The notes: a model not told the origin generated them from the sequence alone. A stretch of 64,000 nt of DNA from Rhodococcus opacus B4 (GCF_000010805.1 NC_012522.1:6200001-6264000); one strand, 5' to 3'; positions 15,846 to 24,672 are shown, numbered from the stretch's first letter. Numbers and translations: made by a program.

Positions 15846-17323
15846 TGGCAGTTCCGTTCCACCGAACCGCCGCGAAGTCTGGGGCGGCGAAGCACGACAC
15901 GCACCACATGTCCCGGCACACCACAGGACCGATCCCGTTACCGCCCGAGATGCGGCCTCCGATGCCGTTGACGCGGTCGGTGTCGCTGCGGTGGCGGGTG
16001 ACGCTGCTCGCCGCGTCCGTGGTGGCCATCGCGGTGGCGGTGATGGCGATCGCCGCGTACGCCGTGGTGTCGCGGGCCCTGTACGCCGATGTCGACAACC
16101 AGTTGCGGAACCGCGCGTCGGCGCTGATCGACAGCAACCTCGTGACGTTCGATCCGCGCTATATCGCGGGCGCGACGCTGTACACGACGGACATCAGTGT
16201 GGCGCTGATCTTTCCGGACCTCGACACGTACACGCCTCCGGGTTCCAACGTGCCGATCGGCGAGCCGGAGCTGTCGGTGGCGCGCGGCGAGCAGGAAACG
16301 TCCCTGCGCACGGCCGACAACCAGCGGGTACTGGCCGAGCGCACGCAGGACGGCAGCACGCTGGTGATCGCCCAGCGGCTGGCGCCGACGGGCGCGGTGC
16401 TCGACCGGCTGGCGTGGGTTCTGTTCATCGTCGGCGGGTGCGGGGTGGTCCTCGCGGCCGCCGCCGGAACGACGGTGGGGCGCACCGGTCTGCGTCCGAT
16501 CGCCCGGCTCACCGCCGCCACGGAACGGGTGGCCCGGACCGACGACCTGACGCCGATGCCGGTGACGGGCAACGACGAACTCGCCCGGCTCACCGAAAGT
16601 TTCAACACCATGCTGAGGGCGCTCGCGGAATCGCGGGAGCGGCAGAGCAGGCTCGTCGCCGACGCGGGACACGAACTGCGGACGCCGCTCACGTCGCTGC
16701 GCACCAACATGGAGTTGCTGATCGCGTCGAGTCGTCCTGGCGCGCCGCACATCCCGGATGAGGACATGGCCGAACTGCGCACCGACGTGGTGGCGCAGAT
16801 CGAGGAACTCTCGCAGCTGGTGGGCGACCTCGTCGACCTCGCCCGCGAGGACGCGCCGGAAACCGTCTTCGAGAGAGTCGATCTCAGCGAAGTGGTGGAC
16901 CGCAGCCTCGAGCGCGCGCGACGCCGGCGCAACGAGATCGACTTCACTGCCGTCACCGTGCCCTGGTTCGTCTACGGCGACCACGCGGGATTGTCGCGGG
17001 CGGTGCTCAACGTCCTCGACAACGCGGCCAAGTGGAGTCCGACCGGTGAGCAGGTGCGGGTGGCGATGAAACCGGCGGGCGACGGGCTGCTCGAGCTGAC
17101 GGTCGACGACGCGGGCCCGGGTATTCCCGAGGAGGACCGGGAGCTGGTGTTCGACCGCTTCTACCGGTCCACGGCGTCGCGCTCGATGCCCGGATCCGGG
17201 CTCGGGCTGGCGATCGTCCGGCAGGTGGTGGTCAAGCACGGCGGCACGATCGCGGTGGACGTCTCGGAGCGGGGCGGTGCGCTCATCCGCATCGTTCTTC
17301 CGGGTGAACCCGAAGCGGAATAG
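15845..17323 (+). CDS. mprB: Sensor histidine kinase MprB
   Basis: A 492-residue membrane kinase. Helix 1 is near 52-75, followed by an extracytoplasmic sensor of about 115 residues and helix 2 near 190-212. After the HAMP linker comes the HisKA H-box DAGHELRTPLTSL with His276, then the ATPase boxes NVLDNAAKWSP (about 388), DDAGPGIPEEDRE and GSGLGLAIVRQVV. It senses envelope stress and phosphorylates MprA. Length and order match M. tuberculosis MprB. The start is coupled to mprA; an in-frame ATG at 15908 would remove the first 21 residues. Confidence 0.95.
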   Translation: MAVPFHRTAAKSGAAKHDTHHMSRHTTGPIPLPPEMRPPMPLTRSVSLRWRVTLLAASVVAIAVAVMAIAAYAVVSRALYADVDNQLRNRASALIDSNLVTFDPRYIAGATLYTTDISVALIFPDLDTYTPPGSNVPIGEPELSVARGEQETSLRTADNQRVLAERTQDGSTLVIAQRLAPTGAVLDRLAWVLFIVGGCGVVLAAAAGTTVGRTGLRPIARLTAATERVARTDDLTPMPVTGNDELARLTESFNTMLRALAESRERQSRLVADAGHELRTPLTSLRTNMELLIASSRPGAPHIPDEDMAELRTDVVAQIEELSQLVGDLVDLAREDAPETVFERVDLSEVVDRSLERARRRRNEIDFTAVTVPWFVYGDHAGLSRAVLNVLDNAAKWSPTGEQVRVAMKPAGDGLLELTVDDAGPGIPEEDRELVFDRFYRSTASRSMPGSGLGLAIVRQVVVKHGGTIAVDVSERGGALIRIVLPGEPEAE

Positions 17324-17360
17324 TCTCGAAGCTCGAGGTCTCGGCTAACTCAAAGGCCGG

Positions 17361-17377
17361 TCTCAGGACCTTCTCAG
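17361..17377 (+). promoter_or_regulatory. MprA box upstream of pepD
   Basis: TCTCAG, 5 nt, TCTCAG, identical in layout to the box upstream of mprA and about 75 nt before the pepD start. It suggests a separate MprA-controlled promoter for pepD-moaB2 in the 130-bp gap after mprB. Confidence 0.75.
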
Positions 17378-17452
17378 TCCCACCGGGCACTCTCGTGGAC
17401 AGAGACGGTGCGACTGCCCCTGCGGGTGGTCGCGGGAGATGGAAGTGATGCG

Positions 17453-18937
17453 ATGACCGAGGATCGACACAGTCACGACGGCGACAGCCGCGACAACGCC
17501 GGTGGCGACCGGGGCGGGCGCCCCGACCAGCCGGCCCACCCGCAGCCGCCGGCGCAGGGGTACCACCCGACCGAGCAGTTCCCGACCACTCCGCACAACC
17601 CGGCGGGCGGTCCGGCGGGTCAGCAGGCCTATGGCGCCGGGTATCCCCAGGGCAACCCGTACGGTGCGCCGCAGCCCACCCAGCAGTTCGGGCACCCACA
17701 GCACAGCGCTCCGGGGCATCCCGGCGCCCAGCATGCGGCCGGGCAGCCCGGGACGCCTCAGGGCCCGTTCCCCGGCCTGCAGGGGCCCGGACAGCCCGGC
17801 GGGGGATCGACGGCGACCGCGACCAAGCGTCCCGCGCGCACGGCGATCGTGGTCGGCGCTGTGGCGCTGGCCCTCGTCAGCGGTGGCATCGGTGGCGTCG
17901 TGGGTTCCCTGGCAACGGACCGGAACGGCAGCGGCGCCGCGGTGACCAACTCCCTCGACGCCCCCAAGAACAACACCGCGACCCCGGCCGCGAATGCACC
18001 GGCAGGATCGGTGCAGGCGGTCGCGAACAAGGTGGTCCCCAGCGTCGTCCAGATCGAGGTGGCCACGGCAGGCGGTTCCGGCGGCGAGGGGTCCGGCATC
18101 GTCATCTCGTCCGACGGCATGATCCTCACCAACAATCACGTCGCGGGCGCGGCCGCCAAGGGCGGCAAGCTGACGGTCGCCTTCTCGGACGGCAGCACGG
18201 CCGACGCCAAGCTGGTCGGCGCCGACCCGGTATCCGACCTGGCGGTCATCAAGGTGGACGGCAAGACCGACCTCACTCCGATCGAGCTGGGCACTTCGGG
18301 CAACGTGCAGGTCGGACAGCAGGTCGTCGCGATCGGTTCGCCCCTCGGGCTCGCCGGGACCGTCACCGAGGGCATCATCTCGGCGCTCAACCGCCCGGTG
18401 TCCACCAGCGGGGAGTCCGGCAACCAGAACACCGTCATCGACGCCCTGCAGACGGATGCGGCGATCAACCCGGGCAACTCCGGCGGCGCCCTCGTCAACA
18501 TGGACGGTCAGTTGATCGGCATCAATACCGCCATCGCGAGCATCGGCGGTTCCGGCGCGGGCGAGCAGAGCGGCTCCATCGGTCTCGGCTTCGCGATCCC
18601 GGTCGACCAGGCTCGGCGCATCGCGGACGAGTTGGTCAAGACGGGCAAGGCAACCCAGGCCGTCATCGGGATCCAGGTCCCGTCGCAGGACGCCGCCAAC
18701 GGTGCCACCGTCGTCGAGGTCACGTCGGGCAGTCCGGCGGAGAAGGCGGGAATTCCGAAGGGCTCGGTGATCACCAAGGTCGACGACCGGGTCATCACCA
18801 GCGGCGACGCACTCATCGCCGCCATCCGTTCACACGCACCGGGAGACAACGTGTCCATCACCTACACCGACGGGAACGGATCGAATTCCAAGACCGTCGA
18901 CGTCACGCTCGGAACCGCCGAACAGGGCGGCCGCTGA
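17453..18937 (+). CDS. pepD: HtrA-type serine protease PepD
   Basis: A 494-residue membrane-anchored protease. The cytoplasmic part (1-125) is rich in Pro, Gln, Gly and His. The single helix RTAIVVGAVALALVSGGIGG (about 126-148) leads to a trypsin-like domain with triad His229 (TNNHVAG), Asp262 (SDLAVIKVD) and Ser343 (GNSGGAL), then a PDZ domain (about 400-490). It degrades or refolds damaged envelope proteins and in mycobacteria is part of the MprAB/SigE stress circuit. The ATG at 17453 has GGAAG upstream. Confidence 0.94.
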   Translation: MTEDRHSHDGDSRDNAGGDRGGRPDQPAHPQPPAQGYHPTEQFPTTPHNPAGGPAGQQAYGAGYPQGNPYGAPQPTQQFGHPQHSAPGHPGAQHAAGQPGTPQGPFPGLQGPGQPGGGSTATATKRPARTAIVVGAVALALVSGGIGGVVGSLATDRNGSGAAVTNSLDAPKNNTATPAANAPAGSVQAVANKVVPSVVQIEVATAGGSGGEGSGIVISSDGMILTNNHVAGAAAKGGKLTVAFSDGSTADAKLVGADPVSDLAVIKVDGKTDLTPIELGTSGNVQVGQQVVAIGSPLGLAGTVTEGIISALNRPVSTSGESGNQNTVIDALQTDAAINPGNSGGALVNMDGQLIGINTAIASIGGSGAGEQSGSIGLGFAIPVDQARRIADELVKTGKATQAVIGIQVPSQDAANGATVVEVTSGSPAEKAGIPKGSVITKVDDRVITSGDALIAAIRSHAPGDNVSITYTDGNGSNSKTVDVTLGTAEQGGR

Positions 18938-19497
18938 TGAACACGGGGATTCTCGGGCAGGTCGAGTCCGTTCTGAACGGGGCCACTACGGTAGGGACCA
19001 TGGACATCGAAGCCTCGCTGGCCGGCCGCGCGCTGGTGGTAATCGTCGACGACCGCACCGCTCACGGTGACGGCAAGGACTCCATCGGGCCTCTGGTGAC
19101 GGAACTGCTGAACGAGGCCGGCTTCATCGTCGACGCCATCGTCGCGGTGGCGGCCGACGAGGTGGAGATCCGCAACGCGCTCAACACCGCCGTCATCGGC
19201 GGCGTCGACCTCGTCGTCTCCGTCGGCGGCACCGGGGTGTCGCCCCGCGACGTCACTCCCGACGTCACCGCCGAGGTCCTCGACCGCGAGATCTCGGGAA
19301 TCTCGGAGGCCCTCCGGTCTTCGGGTCTCGCCGCCGGTTCGCTGGATGCCGGTCTTTCCCGCGGGCTCGCCGGCGTGTCCGGCAGCACACTCGTGGTAAA
19401 CCTCGCCTCCTCGCGCGCCGCGGTCCGGGACGGCATGGCCACCCTGACGCCGCTTGCGTCCCATGTGATCTCCGAATTGTCCGGTCTGGAAGGCTGA
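18937..19497 (+). CDS. moaB2: MoaB/MogA-type molybdopterin-binding protein
   Basis: A 186-residue protein with the MPT-binding fold: ALVVIVDDRTAHG, then LVVSVGGTGVSPRDVTPDVTAEV (the GGTG loop) and LPGSP-like SGSTLVVNLASS. Family members adenylate or bind molybdopterin in molybdenum cofactor synthesis. The start overlaps the pepD stop by one base, as in the mycobacterial locus where this gene is moaB2. Whether it works in cofactor synthesis here is not shown. Confidence 0.88.
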   Translation: MNTGILGQVESVLNGATTVGTMDIEASLAGRALVVIVDDRTAHGDGKDSIGPLVTELLNEAGFIVDAIVAVAADEVEIRNALNTAVIGGVDLVVSVGGTGVSPRDVTPDVTAEVLDREISGISEALRSSGLAAGSLDAGLSRGLAGVSGSTLVVNLASSRAAVRDGMATLTPLASHVISELSGLEG

Positions 19498-19501
19498 GAC
19501 G

Positions 19502-19714
19502 ATTTCTCGTTCCGACGAGCCGGGTTCGCACAGCGAGCCCGACGAGCAGGCAGTTCCGAGCCGGGCCCCGATCGACAGGGCCCGGCTCGAGCGCATCTTC
19601 GGGGAGGTTCTCCCCGGCACCACCGCGGACGAACGCGAACCCGGGGAAGGGTCCTCCTCCGAGTCCACCAGCGACGAATGGCTGCGCCGTCAACGCCCCC
19701 CACATCACGGGTAG
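19502..19714 (+). CDS. Small conserved-looking protein with a non-standard start
   Basis: An open frame ends PTS-free as STSDEWLRRQRPPHHG and contains RARLERIFGEVLPGTTADER, a composition and ending that resemble a small hydrophilic protein found after moaB in related actinomycetes (from memory, uncertain). The frame has no ATG, GTG or TTG: the upstream limit is a stop at 19466-19468. ATT at 19502 is preceded by GGAAGG at 8 nt inside the end of moaB2, and ACG at 19499 is another possibility. The predicted length is 70 residues from the ATT. It is acidic and likely cytoplasmic. Confidence 0.5.
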   Translation: MSRSDEPGSHSEPDEQAVPSRAPIDRARLERIFGEVLPGTTADEREPGEGSSSESTSDEWLRRQRPPHHG

Positions 19715-20000
19715 TTACCTTCGAAACCCTCACCTTAAGCAAATCGTGATCTGCGGTCGTGGGTAGCGATCAACGTGAGTTTTTGTGCTATGGACCGGGG
19801 TGTAATTCCCCTGGGGGAAGTGCCGTACCCGGCGTTCTTTCAGGCTTCGCATTTCGGTCAGAACAGACATCCTTCGAGCTCGTGAACCGAATGTAAACGT
19901 TACCGAACTTAACGTGAACGGCCAGTGAACCTGCTGGTCACAGAGTCGACGAATGGTCGGAATTCTCTCGCAAATCCCACACGTTGGACACGTTTCGGGG

Positions 20001-20016
20001 TGTGGCATACATCACG
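20001..20016. promoter_or_regulatory. GlxR/Crp-like binding site
   Basis: TGTGGCATACATCACG fits the TGTGA-N2-TA-N2-TCACA pattern of cAMP-receptor-type regulators, with one change in each outer half-site. It lies 285 nt upstream of the first porin start and may link porin expression to carbon supply. Confidence 0.5.
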
Positions 20017-20169
20017 ATTCTGTTTCGGCAGGAATTAATTGCTTAGGCAACCACCTGCCGGTTACTGTCCTCGGCGAGTCAGTACTGGAGATGGAGGGCA
20101 GGGTCGATGTGCCGTTGCCCAGTCGGAACTCTGACGCTTCGTCAGTGATTTCGTCTTCAGCGCGGTTAT

Positions 20170-20212
20170 CGAGCTGTGATCATCCGTAGTTCACTCTGCG
20201 GACATCACAGCT
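20170..20212. promoter_or_regulatory. Inverted repeat in the porin leader
   Basis: GAGCTGTGAT pairs with ATCACAGCTC across 23 nt that include a second short CCG/CGG pairing. It could be an mRNA leader hairpin that stabilises the porin transcript, or an operator. It lies 89-131 nt upstream of the porin ATG. Confidence 0.45.
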
Positions 20213-20300
20213 CTGGATACTGCGCTGGGCCCGACATGGACCACTCCTCAGTCTCGAAGGTCGTGACTGGGAACCAGCAGAATCCTGATGAGGGGAACGA

Positions 20301-20921
20301 ATGAGCGAGAACCGAAAGACCGGCCTGCGCCGTGGAGCCCGCGTTGCCGGCCTTGGTGCCGCTGCGGCTGTAGTCCTCGGCCTGATGTCCACGGGTGCGG
20401 CCAACGCCGACACCTTCGTGCCGCTGCCGGGTGGCGAAAAGGTCGTCAACGCGGGAAGCGTCACGGCCAAGATCGCCCGCAACGCGGAGAGCGCTCTGGT
20501 TTCGCCGTCGCTGGCCGCCAACGGTGCCGGCCGCGTTGCCTGGGTTTCGGGTGACGTGTTCGCCGAGCTCGGTGGCGAGATCCCGGAGGAAGGCGCAACG
20601 CTGACCACCGGTTACATCGTGGGTTGCCAGATCGACATCACCGGTCTCGAGGGTGGCCTCGGTGGCAGCCTGTCGTCGGGTGGCCTGGATCTGTCGGGTT
20701 CGCTGAGCGTGCCGATCGCCCCGGGTGAGGTCAAGTTCGCGAAGGTCAAGTCGAAGACGGACCTGAAGCCGGGTGTGTCCGCGATTCAGTACCGCGACCA
20801 GCAGATCGAGGTTCAGGGCTGCGGCGGTTACGCCCAGGCCCGCGCATACACCGTCCTCGAGATCCCGGGCAACCACTACGTCAAGTCGACCCTCTACGGG
20901 CAGCCGTTCAGCATCGGCTGA
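20301..20921 (+). CDS. MspA family porin A1
   Basis: A 206-residue secreted protein: signal peptide about 1-36 (GLGAAAAVVLGLMSTGAANA, cleaved before DTFVPLPGG). The mature part has MspA-type features, including VAWVSGDVFAEL, the TTGYIVGCQ stretch, and the C-terminal CGGYAQARAYTVLEI ... YGQPFSIG. MspA porins form octameric channels in the mycolate outer membrane for small hydrophilic solutes. GAGGGGAACGA precedes the ATG. It is followed by porin B1 after 65 nt and differs at only four residues from porin A2. Confidence 0.93.
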   Translation: MSENRKTGLRRGARVAGLGAAAAVVLGLMSTGAANADTFVPLPGGEKVVNAGSVTAKIARNAESALVSPSLAANGAGRVAWVSGDVFAELGGEIPEEGATLTTGYIVGCQIDITGLEGGLGGSLSSGGLDLSGSLSVPIAPGEVKFAKVKSKTDLKPGVSAIQYRDQQIEVQGCGGYAQARAYTVLEIPGNHYVKSTLYGQPFSIG

Positions 20922-20986
20922 TCGCTCGTAAGCAGACCCCAATTCACGACTTCTCGCGTAAGCGACATTCACCCTAGAGGGGAACA

Positions 20987-21700
20987 ATGAACAGCAAGAC
21001 CCTGCGCCACGGCGCCAAGGCCGTCGGCGTGGTCGGCGCGGCCACCGTCGCGATCGGCCTCTTCTCCACGGGTGCGGCCAATGCCGACACCTTCGTTCCG
21101 TTGCAGGACGGAACCATCACCCAGACGCTGCTCGACGGCTCCGTGGTGACCGTGCGCCAGACCGGCAACACCGCGAACATCAGCCCGTCGATGGGTTCGA
21201 CGCCGCTGCACCGCAACGTGTGGGCGTCGGGCACGATCGACGTCTCCATCGAGGGTGGCACCGCCAAGGGCGGCACCATCGATGCCGGCTACATCGTGGC
21301 GTGCCAGCTGAACTTCGGTGGCGAGGCGGGCGGCGAGGCGGGTGTTGGCTTCGCGCCCCGCGCCGAGGCGACCGACCCCGATACCGGCGTGGTCACACCG
21401 GCCGGCATCGACCAGTCGACCTCGTCGAGCACCTCCGCCGGCATCAGCATCGGACCCGGCGAGGCGAAGAACGTGCCGATCCTCGACATCGAGTACACCG
21501 ACGACTACGGCGCCGAGGCTCACAAGAGCAGCTTCAAGTTCACCGGCAAGAGCGGTGGCTTCACCTACTCGGACGAGACGTTCGGTGTGTCCGGTTGCGC
21601 CGGCTACGCGCAGGCCCGCTCCTACGCCAAGGTCTCGGTCTCGACCGAGTCGGTCGACGGGACCGTCACCCTGTGGGGACAGCCCTTCAGCCTCGGCTGA
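20987..21700 (+). CDS. MspA family porin B1
   Basis: A 237-residue porin with signal peptide ending GAANA before DTFVPLQDG, the same cleavage context as porin A1. Typical segments are NVWASGTIDV, GTIDAGYIVACQLNFGG and CAGYAQARSYAKVSV ... WGQPFSLG. It carries an extra loop of about 30 residues (GVGFAPRAEATDPDTGVVTP) that porin A lacks, which could shape the channel mouth. AGAGGGGAACA precedes the ATG. It pairs with porin A1 and is followed by a strong hairpin. Confidence 0.93.
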   Translation: MNSKTLRHGAKAVGVVGAATVAIGLFSTGAANADTFVPLQDGTITQTLLDGSVVTVRQTGNTANISPSMGSTPLHRNVWASGTIDVSIEGGTAKGGTIDAGYIVACQLNFGGEAGGEAGVGFAPRAEATDPDTGVVTPAGIDQSTSSSTSAGISIGPGEAKNVPILDIEYTDDYGAEAHKSSFKFTGKSGGFTYSDETFGVSGCAGYAQARSYAKVSVSTESVDGTVTLWGQPFSLG

Positions 21701-21738
21701 CCCACGACGCCGAAAAAAAATTGAACAATGTAATACCT

Positions 21739-21781
21739 CGAGGTTGGGGGCGTACGGGACTTCCGTACGCCCCCAACCTCG
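21739..21781. terminator. Strong hairpin between the two porin pairs
   Basis: Perfect 19-bp stem (CGAGGTTGGGGGCGTACGG and complement) with a 5-nt loop. It follows porin B1 and separates the first porin pair from the second, implying two transcription units. Confidence 0.85.
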
Positions 21782-21951
21782 CTCTATGCGCTGTTACGCA
21801 TGTCACAGTTCGGACACGGGGGCTGGGGCGGAGGCAGATTCGGACACGTAGCTATAACATTTGTACGTTGTTTCAGCTAACTTTATCCCGTCAAGAGGTA
21901 AAGACTGCCTAACCGAACTCTCGGGTAGGTGGTACCTGATGAGGGGAAAGA

Positions 21952-22572
21952 ATGAGCGAGATCCGTAAGTCAGGCCTGCGCCGTGGAGCCCGCGTTGCCG
22001 GCCTCGGTGCTGCCGCGGCTGTTGTCCTCGGCCTGATGTCCACCGGCGCCGCCAACGCCGACACGTTCGTGCCGCTGCCGGGTGGCGAAAAGGTCGTCAA
22101 CGCGGGAAGCGTCACGGCCAAGATCGCCCGCAACGCCGAGAGTGCTCTGGTTTCGCCGTCGCTGGCCGCCAACGGTGCCGGCCGCGTTGCCTGGGTTTCG
22201 GGTGACGTGTTCGCCGAGCTCGGTGGCGAGATCCCGGAGGAAGGCGCAACGCTGACCACCGGTTACATCGTGGGTTGCCAGGCCGACATCACCGGTCTCG
22301 AGGGTGGCCTCGGTGGCAGCCTGTCGTCGGGTGGCCTGGATCTGTCGGGTTCGCTGAGCGTGCCGATCGCCCCGGGTGAGGTCAAGTTCGCGAAGGTCAA
22401 GTCGAAGACGGACCTGAAGCCGGGTGTGTCCGCGATTCAGTACCGCGACACGCAGATCGAGGTTCAGGGCTGCGGCGGTTACGCCCAGGCCCGTGCGTAC
22501 ACCGTCCTCGAGATCCCGGGCAACCACTACGTCAAGTCGACCCTCTACGGGCAGCCGTTCAGCATCGGCTGA
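21952..22572 (+). CDS. MspA family porin A2
   Basis: A 206-residue porin nearly identical to porin A1; the differences I count are at positions 4, 7, one in GCQ(I/A)DI and one in YRD(Q/T)Q. The nucleotide sequence is also almost unchanged within the gene, while the upstream regions differ. It has its own leader with GAGGGGAAAGA before the ATG and an A/T-rich stretch (ACATTTGTACGTTG) that may be its promoter. Same predicted role as an outer-membrane channel subunit. Confidence 0.93.
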   Translation: MSEIRKSGLRRGARVAGLGAAAAVVLGLMSTGAANADTFVPLPGGEKVVNAGSVTAKIARNAESALVSPSLAANGAGRVAWVSGDVFAELGGEIPEEGATLTTGYIVGCQADITGLEGGLGGSLSSGGLDLSGSLSVPIAPGEVKFAKVKSKTDLKPGVSAIQYRDTQIEVQGCGGYAQARAYTVLEIPGNHYVKSTLYGQPFSIG

Positions 22573-22656
22573 TCGCCGCGCAGGAACAACCAATCTTTTC
22601 GAATCCTGTGGGCTGCCGCGGGTGTGCCCACCTGTAAGAAACCCTAGAGGGGAACA

Positions 22657-23370
22657 ATGAACAGCAAGACCCTGCGCCACGGCGCCAAGGCTGCCGGCGT
22701 GGTCGCCGCGGCCACTATTGCGATCGGCCTCTTCTCGACCGGTGCTGCCAACGCCGACACCTTCGTTCCGTTGCAGGACGGCACCATCACCCAGACGCTG
22801 CTCGACGGCACCGTGGTGACCGTGCGCACGACCGGCAACTCCGCGAACATCAGCCCGTCGATGGGTTCGACGCCACTGCATCGCAACGTGTGGGCGTCGG
22901 GCACGATCGACGTCACCCTCGACGGTGGCACCGCCAAGGGCGGCACCATCGATGCCGGCTACATCGTGGCGTGCCAGCTGAACTTCGGTGGCGAAGCGGG
23001 CGGCGAGGCGGGCGTTGGCTTCGCGCCCCGCGCCGAGGCGACCGACCCCGATACCGGCGTGGTCACACCGGCCGGCATCGACCAGTCGACCTCGTCGAGC
23101 ACCTCCGGCGGCATCAGCATCGGACCCGGAGAGGCGAAGAACGTGCCGATCCTCGACATCGAGTACGAGGACAGCTACGGCGCCGAGGCGTACAAGAGCA
23201 GCTTCAAGTTCACCGGCAAGAGCGGTGGCTTCACCTACTCGGACGAGACGTTCGGTGTCTCGGGTTGCGCCGGCTACGCGCAGGCTCGCTCCTACGTCAA
23301 GGTTGCGGTCTCGACCGAGTCGGTCGACGGCACCGTCACCCTGTGGGGACAGCCCTTCAGCCTCGGCTGA
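22657..23370 (+). CDS. MspA family porin B2
   Basis: A 237-residue paralog of porin B1, differing at about 15 positions, mostly conservative (for example DVSIEGG to DVTLDGG, EYTDDYG to EYEDSYG). The signal peptide, the inserted loop and the C-terminal WGQPFSLG are unchanged. The ATG has the same AGAGGGGAACA leader. It ends the four-gene porin cluster, followed by a terminator shared with mscL. More divergence here than between A1 and A2 suggests recent conversion of the A genes or selection on B. Confidence 0.93.
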   Translation: MNSKTLRHGAKAAGVVAAATIAIGLFSTGAANADTFVPLQDGTITQTLLDGTVVTVRTTGNSANISPSMGSTPLHRNVWASGTIDVTLDGGTAKGGTIDAGYIVACQLNFGGEAGGEAGVGFAPRAEATDPDTGVVTPAGIDQSTSSSTSGGISIGPGEAKNVPILDIEYEDSYGAEAYKSSFKFTGKSGGFTYSDETFGVSGCAGYAQARSYVKVAVSTESVDGTVTLWGQPFSLG

Positions 23371-23388
23371 TAATCGTTCCACCAACAA

Positions 23389-23427
23389 CTCCGGGCCCGT
23401 GCACGCAGCTGCTGCACGGGCCCGGAG
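23389..23427. terminator. Hairpin terminator between porin B2 and mscL
   Basis: 15-bp perfect stem CTCCGGGCCCGTGCA ... TGCACGGGCCCGGAG, 9-nt loop, between convergent genes. Confidence 0.85.
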
Positions 23428-23437
23428 TCGTCGACCG

Positions 23438-23905
23438 CTATTCGCGGGTCTGCTCGAGCTTCGCCGCCTTCTCCGCGGGCATGGCGTGCGCTCCATCGGA
23501 ACTCGCTGCCGCCCCGTCGGTTTGGAGGCTCGCCTCGAGGATGTCGCGGATCTGGATCAGCAGGTCGGCCTCGCTGGCCTTCTTGTCTGCGGGTTCGGTG
23601 ATGAACCGTTTCTTCGCGGCGTTGGCCGGGACGATGAGAATGAAGTACACGACCGCGGCGATGATCACGAAGTTGATCACGGCAGTGATGACGGCACCGA
23701 TGTTGATGAAGGTGGCCGGGTTGTCGGCGAGGATCTGATAACCCCAGCCCAGGTCGTTGGCGCCGCCCGCAACGGCGATCAACGGATTGATCACGTTGTT
23801 GGTGAACGATGTGACGATGGCGGTGAACGCAGCTCCGACTACGACCGCGACGGCGAGGTCGAGGACGTTCCCCCGGAGCAGGAAGTCCTTGAATCCCTTG
23901 AGCAT
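23438..23905 (-). CDS. mscL: Large-conductance mechanosensitive channel MscL
   Basis: A 155-residue channel protein: MLKGFKDFLLRGNVLDLAVA with the amphipathic N-terminal helix and TM1 (VAVVVGAAFTAIVTSF), then TM2 (INFVIIAAVVYFILIV). It opens under membrane tension to release solutes on osmotic downshift. It is longer than E. coli MscL at the C-terminus. GAGGAG lies 8 nt before the ATG. Its place after mprAB-pepD-moaB2 matches the mycobacterial order except for the porin cluster in between. Confidence 0.95.
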   Translation of the reverse strand: MLKGFKDFLLRGNVLDLAVAVVVGAAFTAIVTSFTNNVINPLIAVAGGANDLGWGYQILADNPATFINIGAVITAVINFVIIAAVVYFILIVPANAAKKRFITEPADKKASEADLLIQIRDILEASLQTDGAAASSDGAHAMPAEKAAKLEQTRE

Positions 23906-23988
23906 GTCGACGTCTCCTCGAGTGGGTGGCAAGTCATCCAGCACTGTCTCCCGGAAAAGCCTAGATCAGCGCGGCTCGGCATGACGGG

Positions 23989-24672
23989 TCACTGAAAGGT
24001 CACGGTGATCGCGCTCGTCAGGGACGCTGCGGCCACCGTCGTGGCGTCGGAGGCCGGAAGCGCCAGCATCACCACCCGTTCGCGCTGGTCACGTCCGTTC
24101 TCGGACGGAGTCACGAGCACGACCACGGCACGGGACGCGAGAACGGTGGCTCCGGGCCGCCGGTCCGGATTCGATGGTGTGTCGGGGTCGACCGTGAGCA
24201 CGTCGACGCGATCGCCCTCACGCAGGAGTTCCGTGACAGCGGGGTCGGCGAGCCGGACGGGGACGATGCGTGCGTCGTCCATGCCTGCTGCGGCAGCGGC
24301 CAGTCGCGGGCCCAGTACGCGGACGTCGGTGAGGGTTTCGCCGGCGCGGGTCGGTCCGGCGAGGGTGCGTCCGTCGACGTCCGCCACGGCGGTGACGGCC
24401 CCGTCCGGCAGGCTCCCGGCCTCGAGTTCGACCAGTTCCACGTCGGCCTTCGTGAGGACGACTCCGGGTTGCAGATCGCGCGCGGCCACCACGGCCGCGG
24501 AGCGGGCGGAGCCGGGGTCCCCGCGGGCGAGGAGGGCCAGCGCGAGGCAGACGAGTGCGGCGGCCAGGATGCGTCTGGCGACGACTGTGCGAGCCCAGCC
24601 GGGATGGGTGAGATCCGACAGCCGGTCGGCCCAGGACGGGCTCAGGCTTCGGTGTGCGCGGTCGAACGACAT
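23989..24672 (-). CDS. SAF-domain membrane protein (CpaB/RcpC-like)
   Basis: A 227-residue protein with one N-terminal helix (RILAAALVCLALALLARG, about 34-51) and an extracytoplasmic SAF domain (VVAARDLQPGVVLTKADVEL, about 60-130), followed by a second domain ending AASLTSAITVTFQ. SAF domains occur in CpaB/RcpC pilus-assembly proteins and in antifreeze-like enzymes. No pilus genes are nearby, so the role is open. In mycobacteria a similar small membrane gene lies at this position beside ruc. Confidence 0.7.
   Translation of the reverse strand: MSFDRAHRSLSPSWADRLSDLTHPGWARTVVARRILAAALVCLALALLARGDPGSARSAAVVAARDLQPGVVLTKADVELVELEAGSLPDGAVTAVADVDGRTLAGPTRAGETLTDVRVLGPRLAAAAAGMDDARIVPVRLADPAVTELLREGDRVDVLTVDPDTPSNPDRRPGATVLASRAVVVLVTPSENGRDQRERVVMLALPASDATTVAAASLTSAITVTFQ

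Larger units (their letters stand above)
19715..20300. other. 586-bp non-coding region upstream of the porin cluster
   Basis: No convincing gene is seen on either strand. It has lower GC than its surroundings and holds a GlxR/Crp-like site (20001-20016), an A/T-rich stretch at 20025-20045 and a long inverted repeat (20170-20212). It probably contains the promoter and a long 5' leader for the porin genes. Confidence 0.6.
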
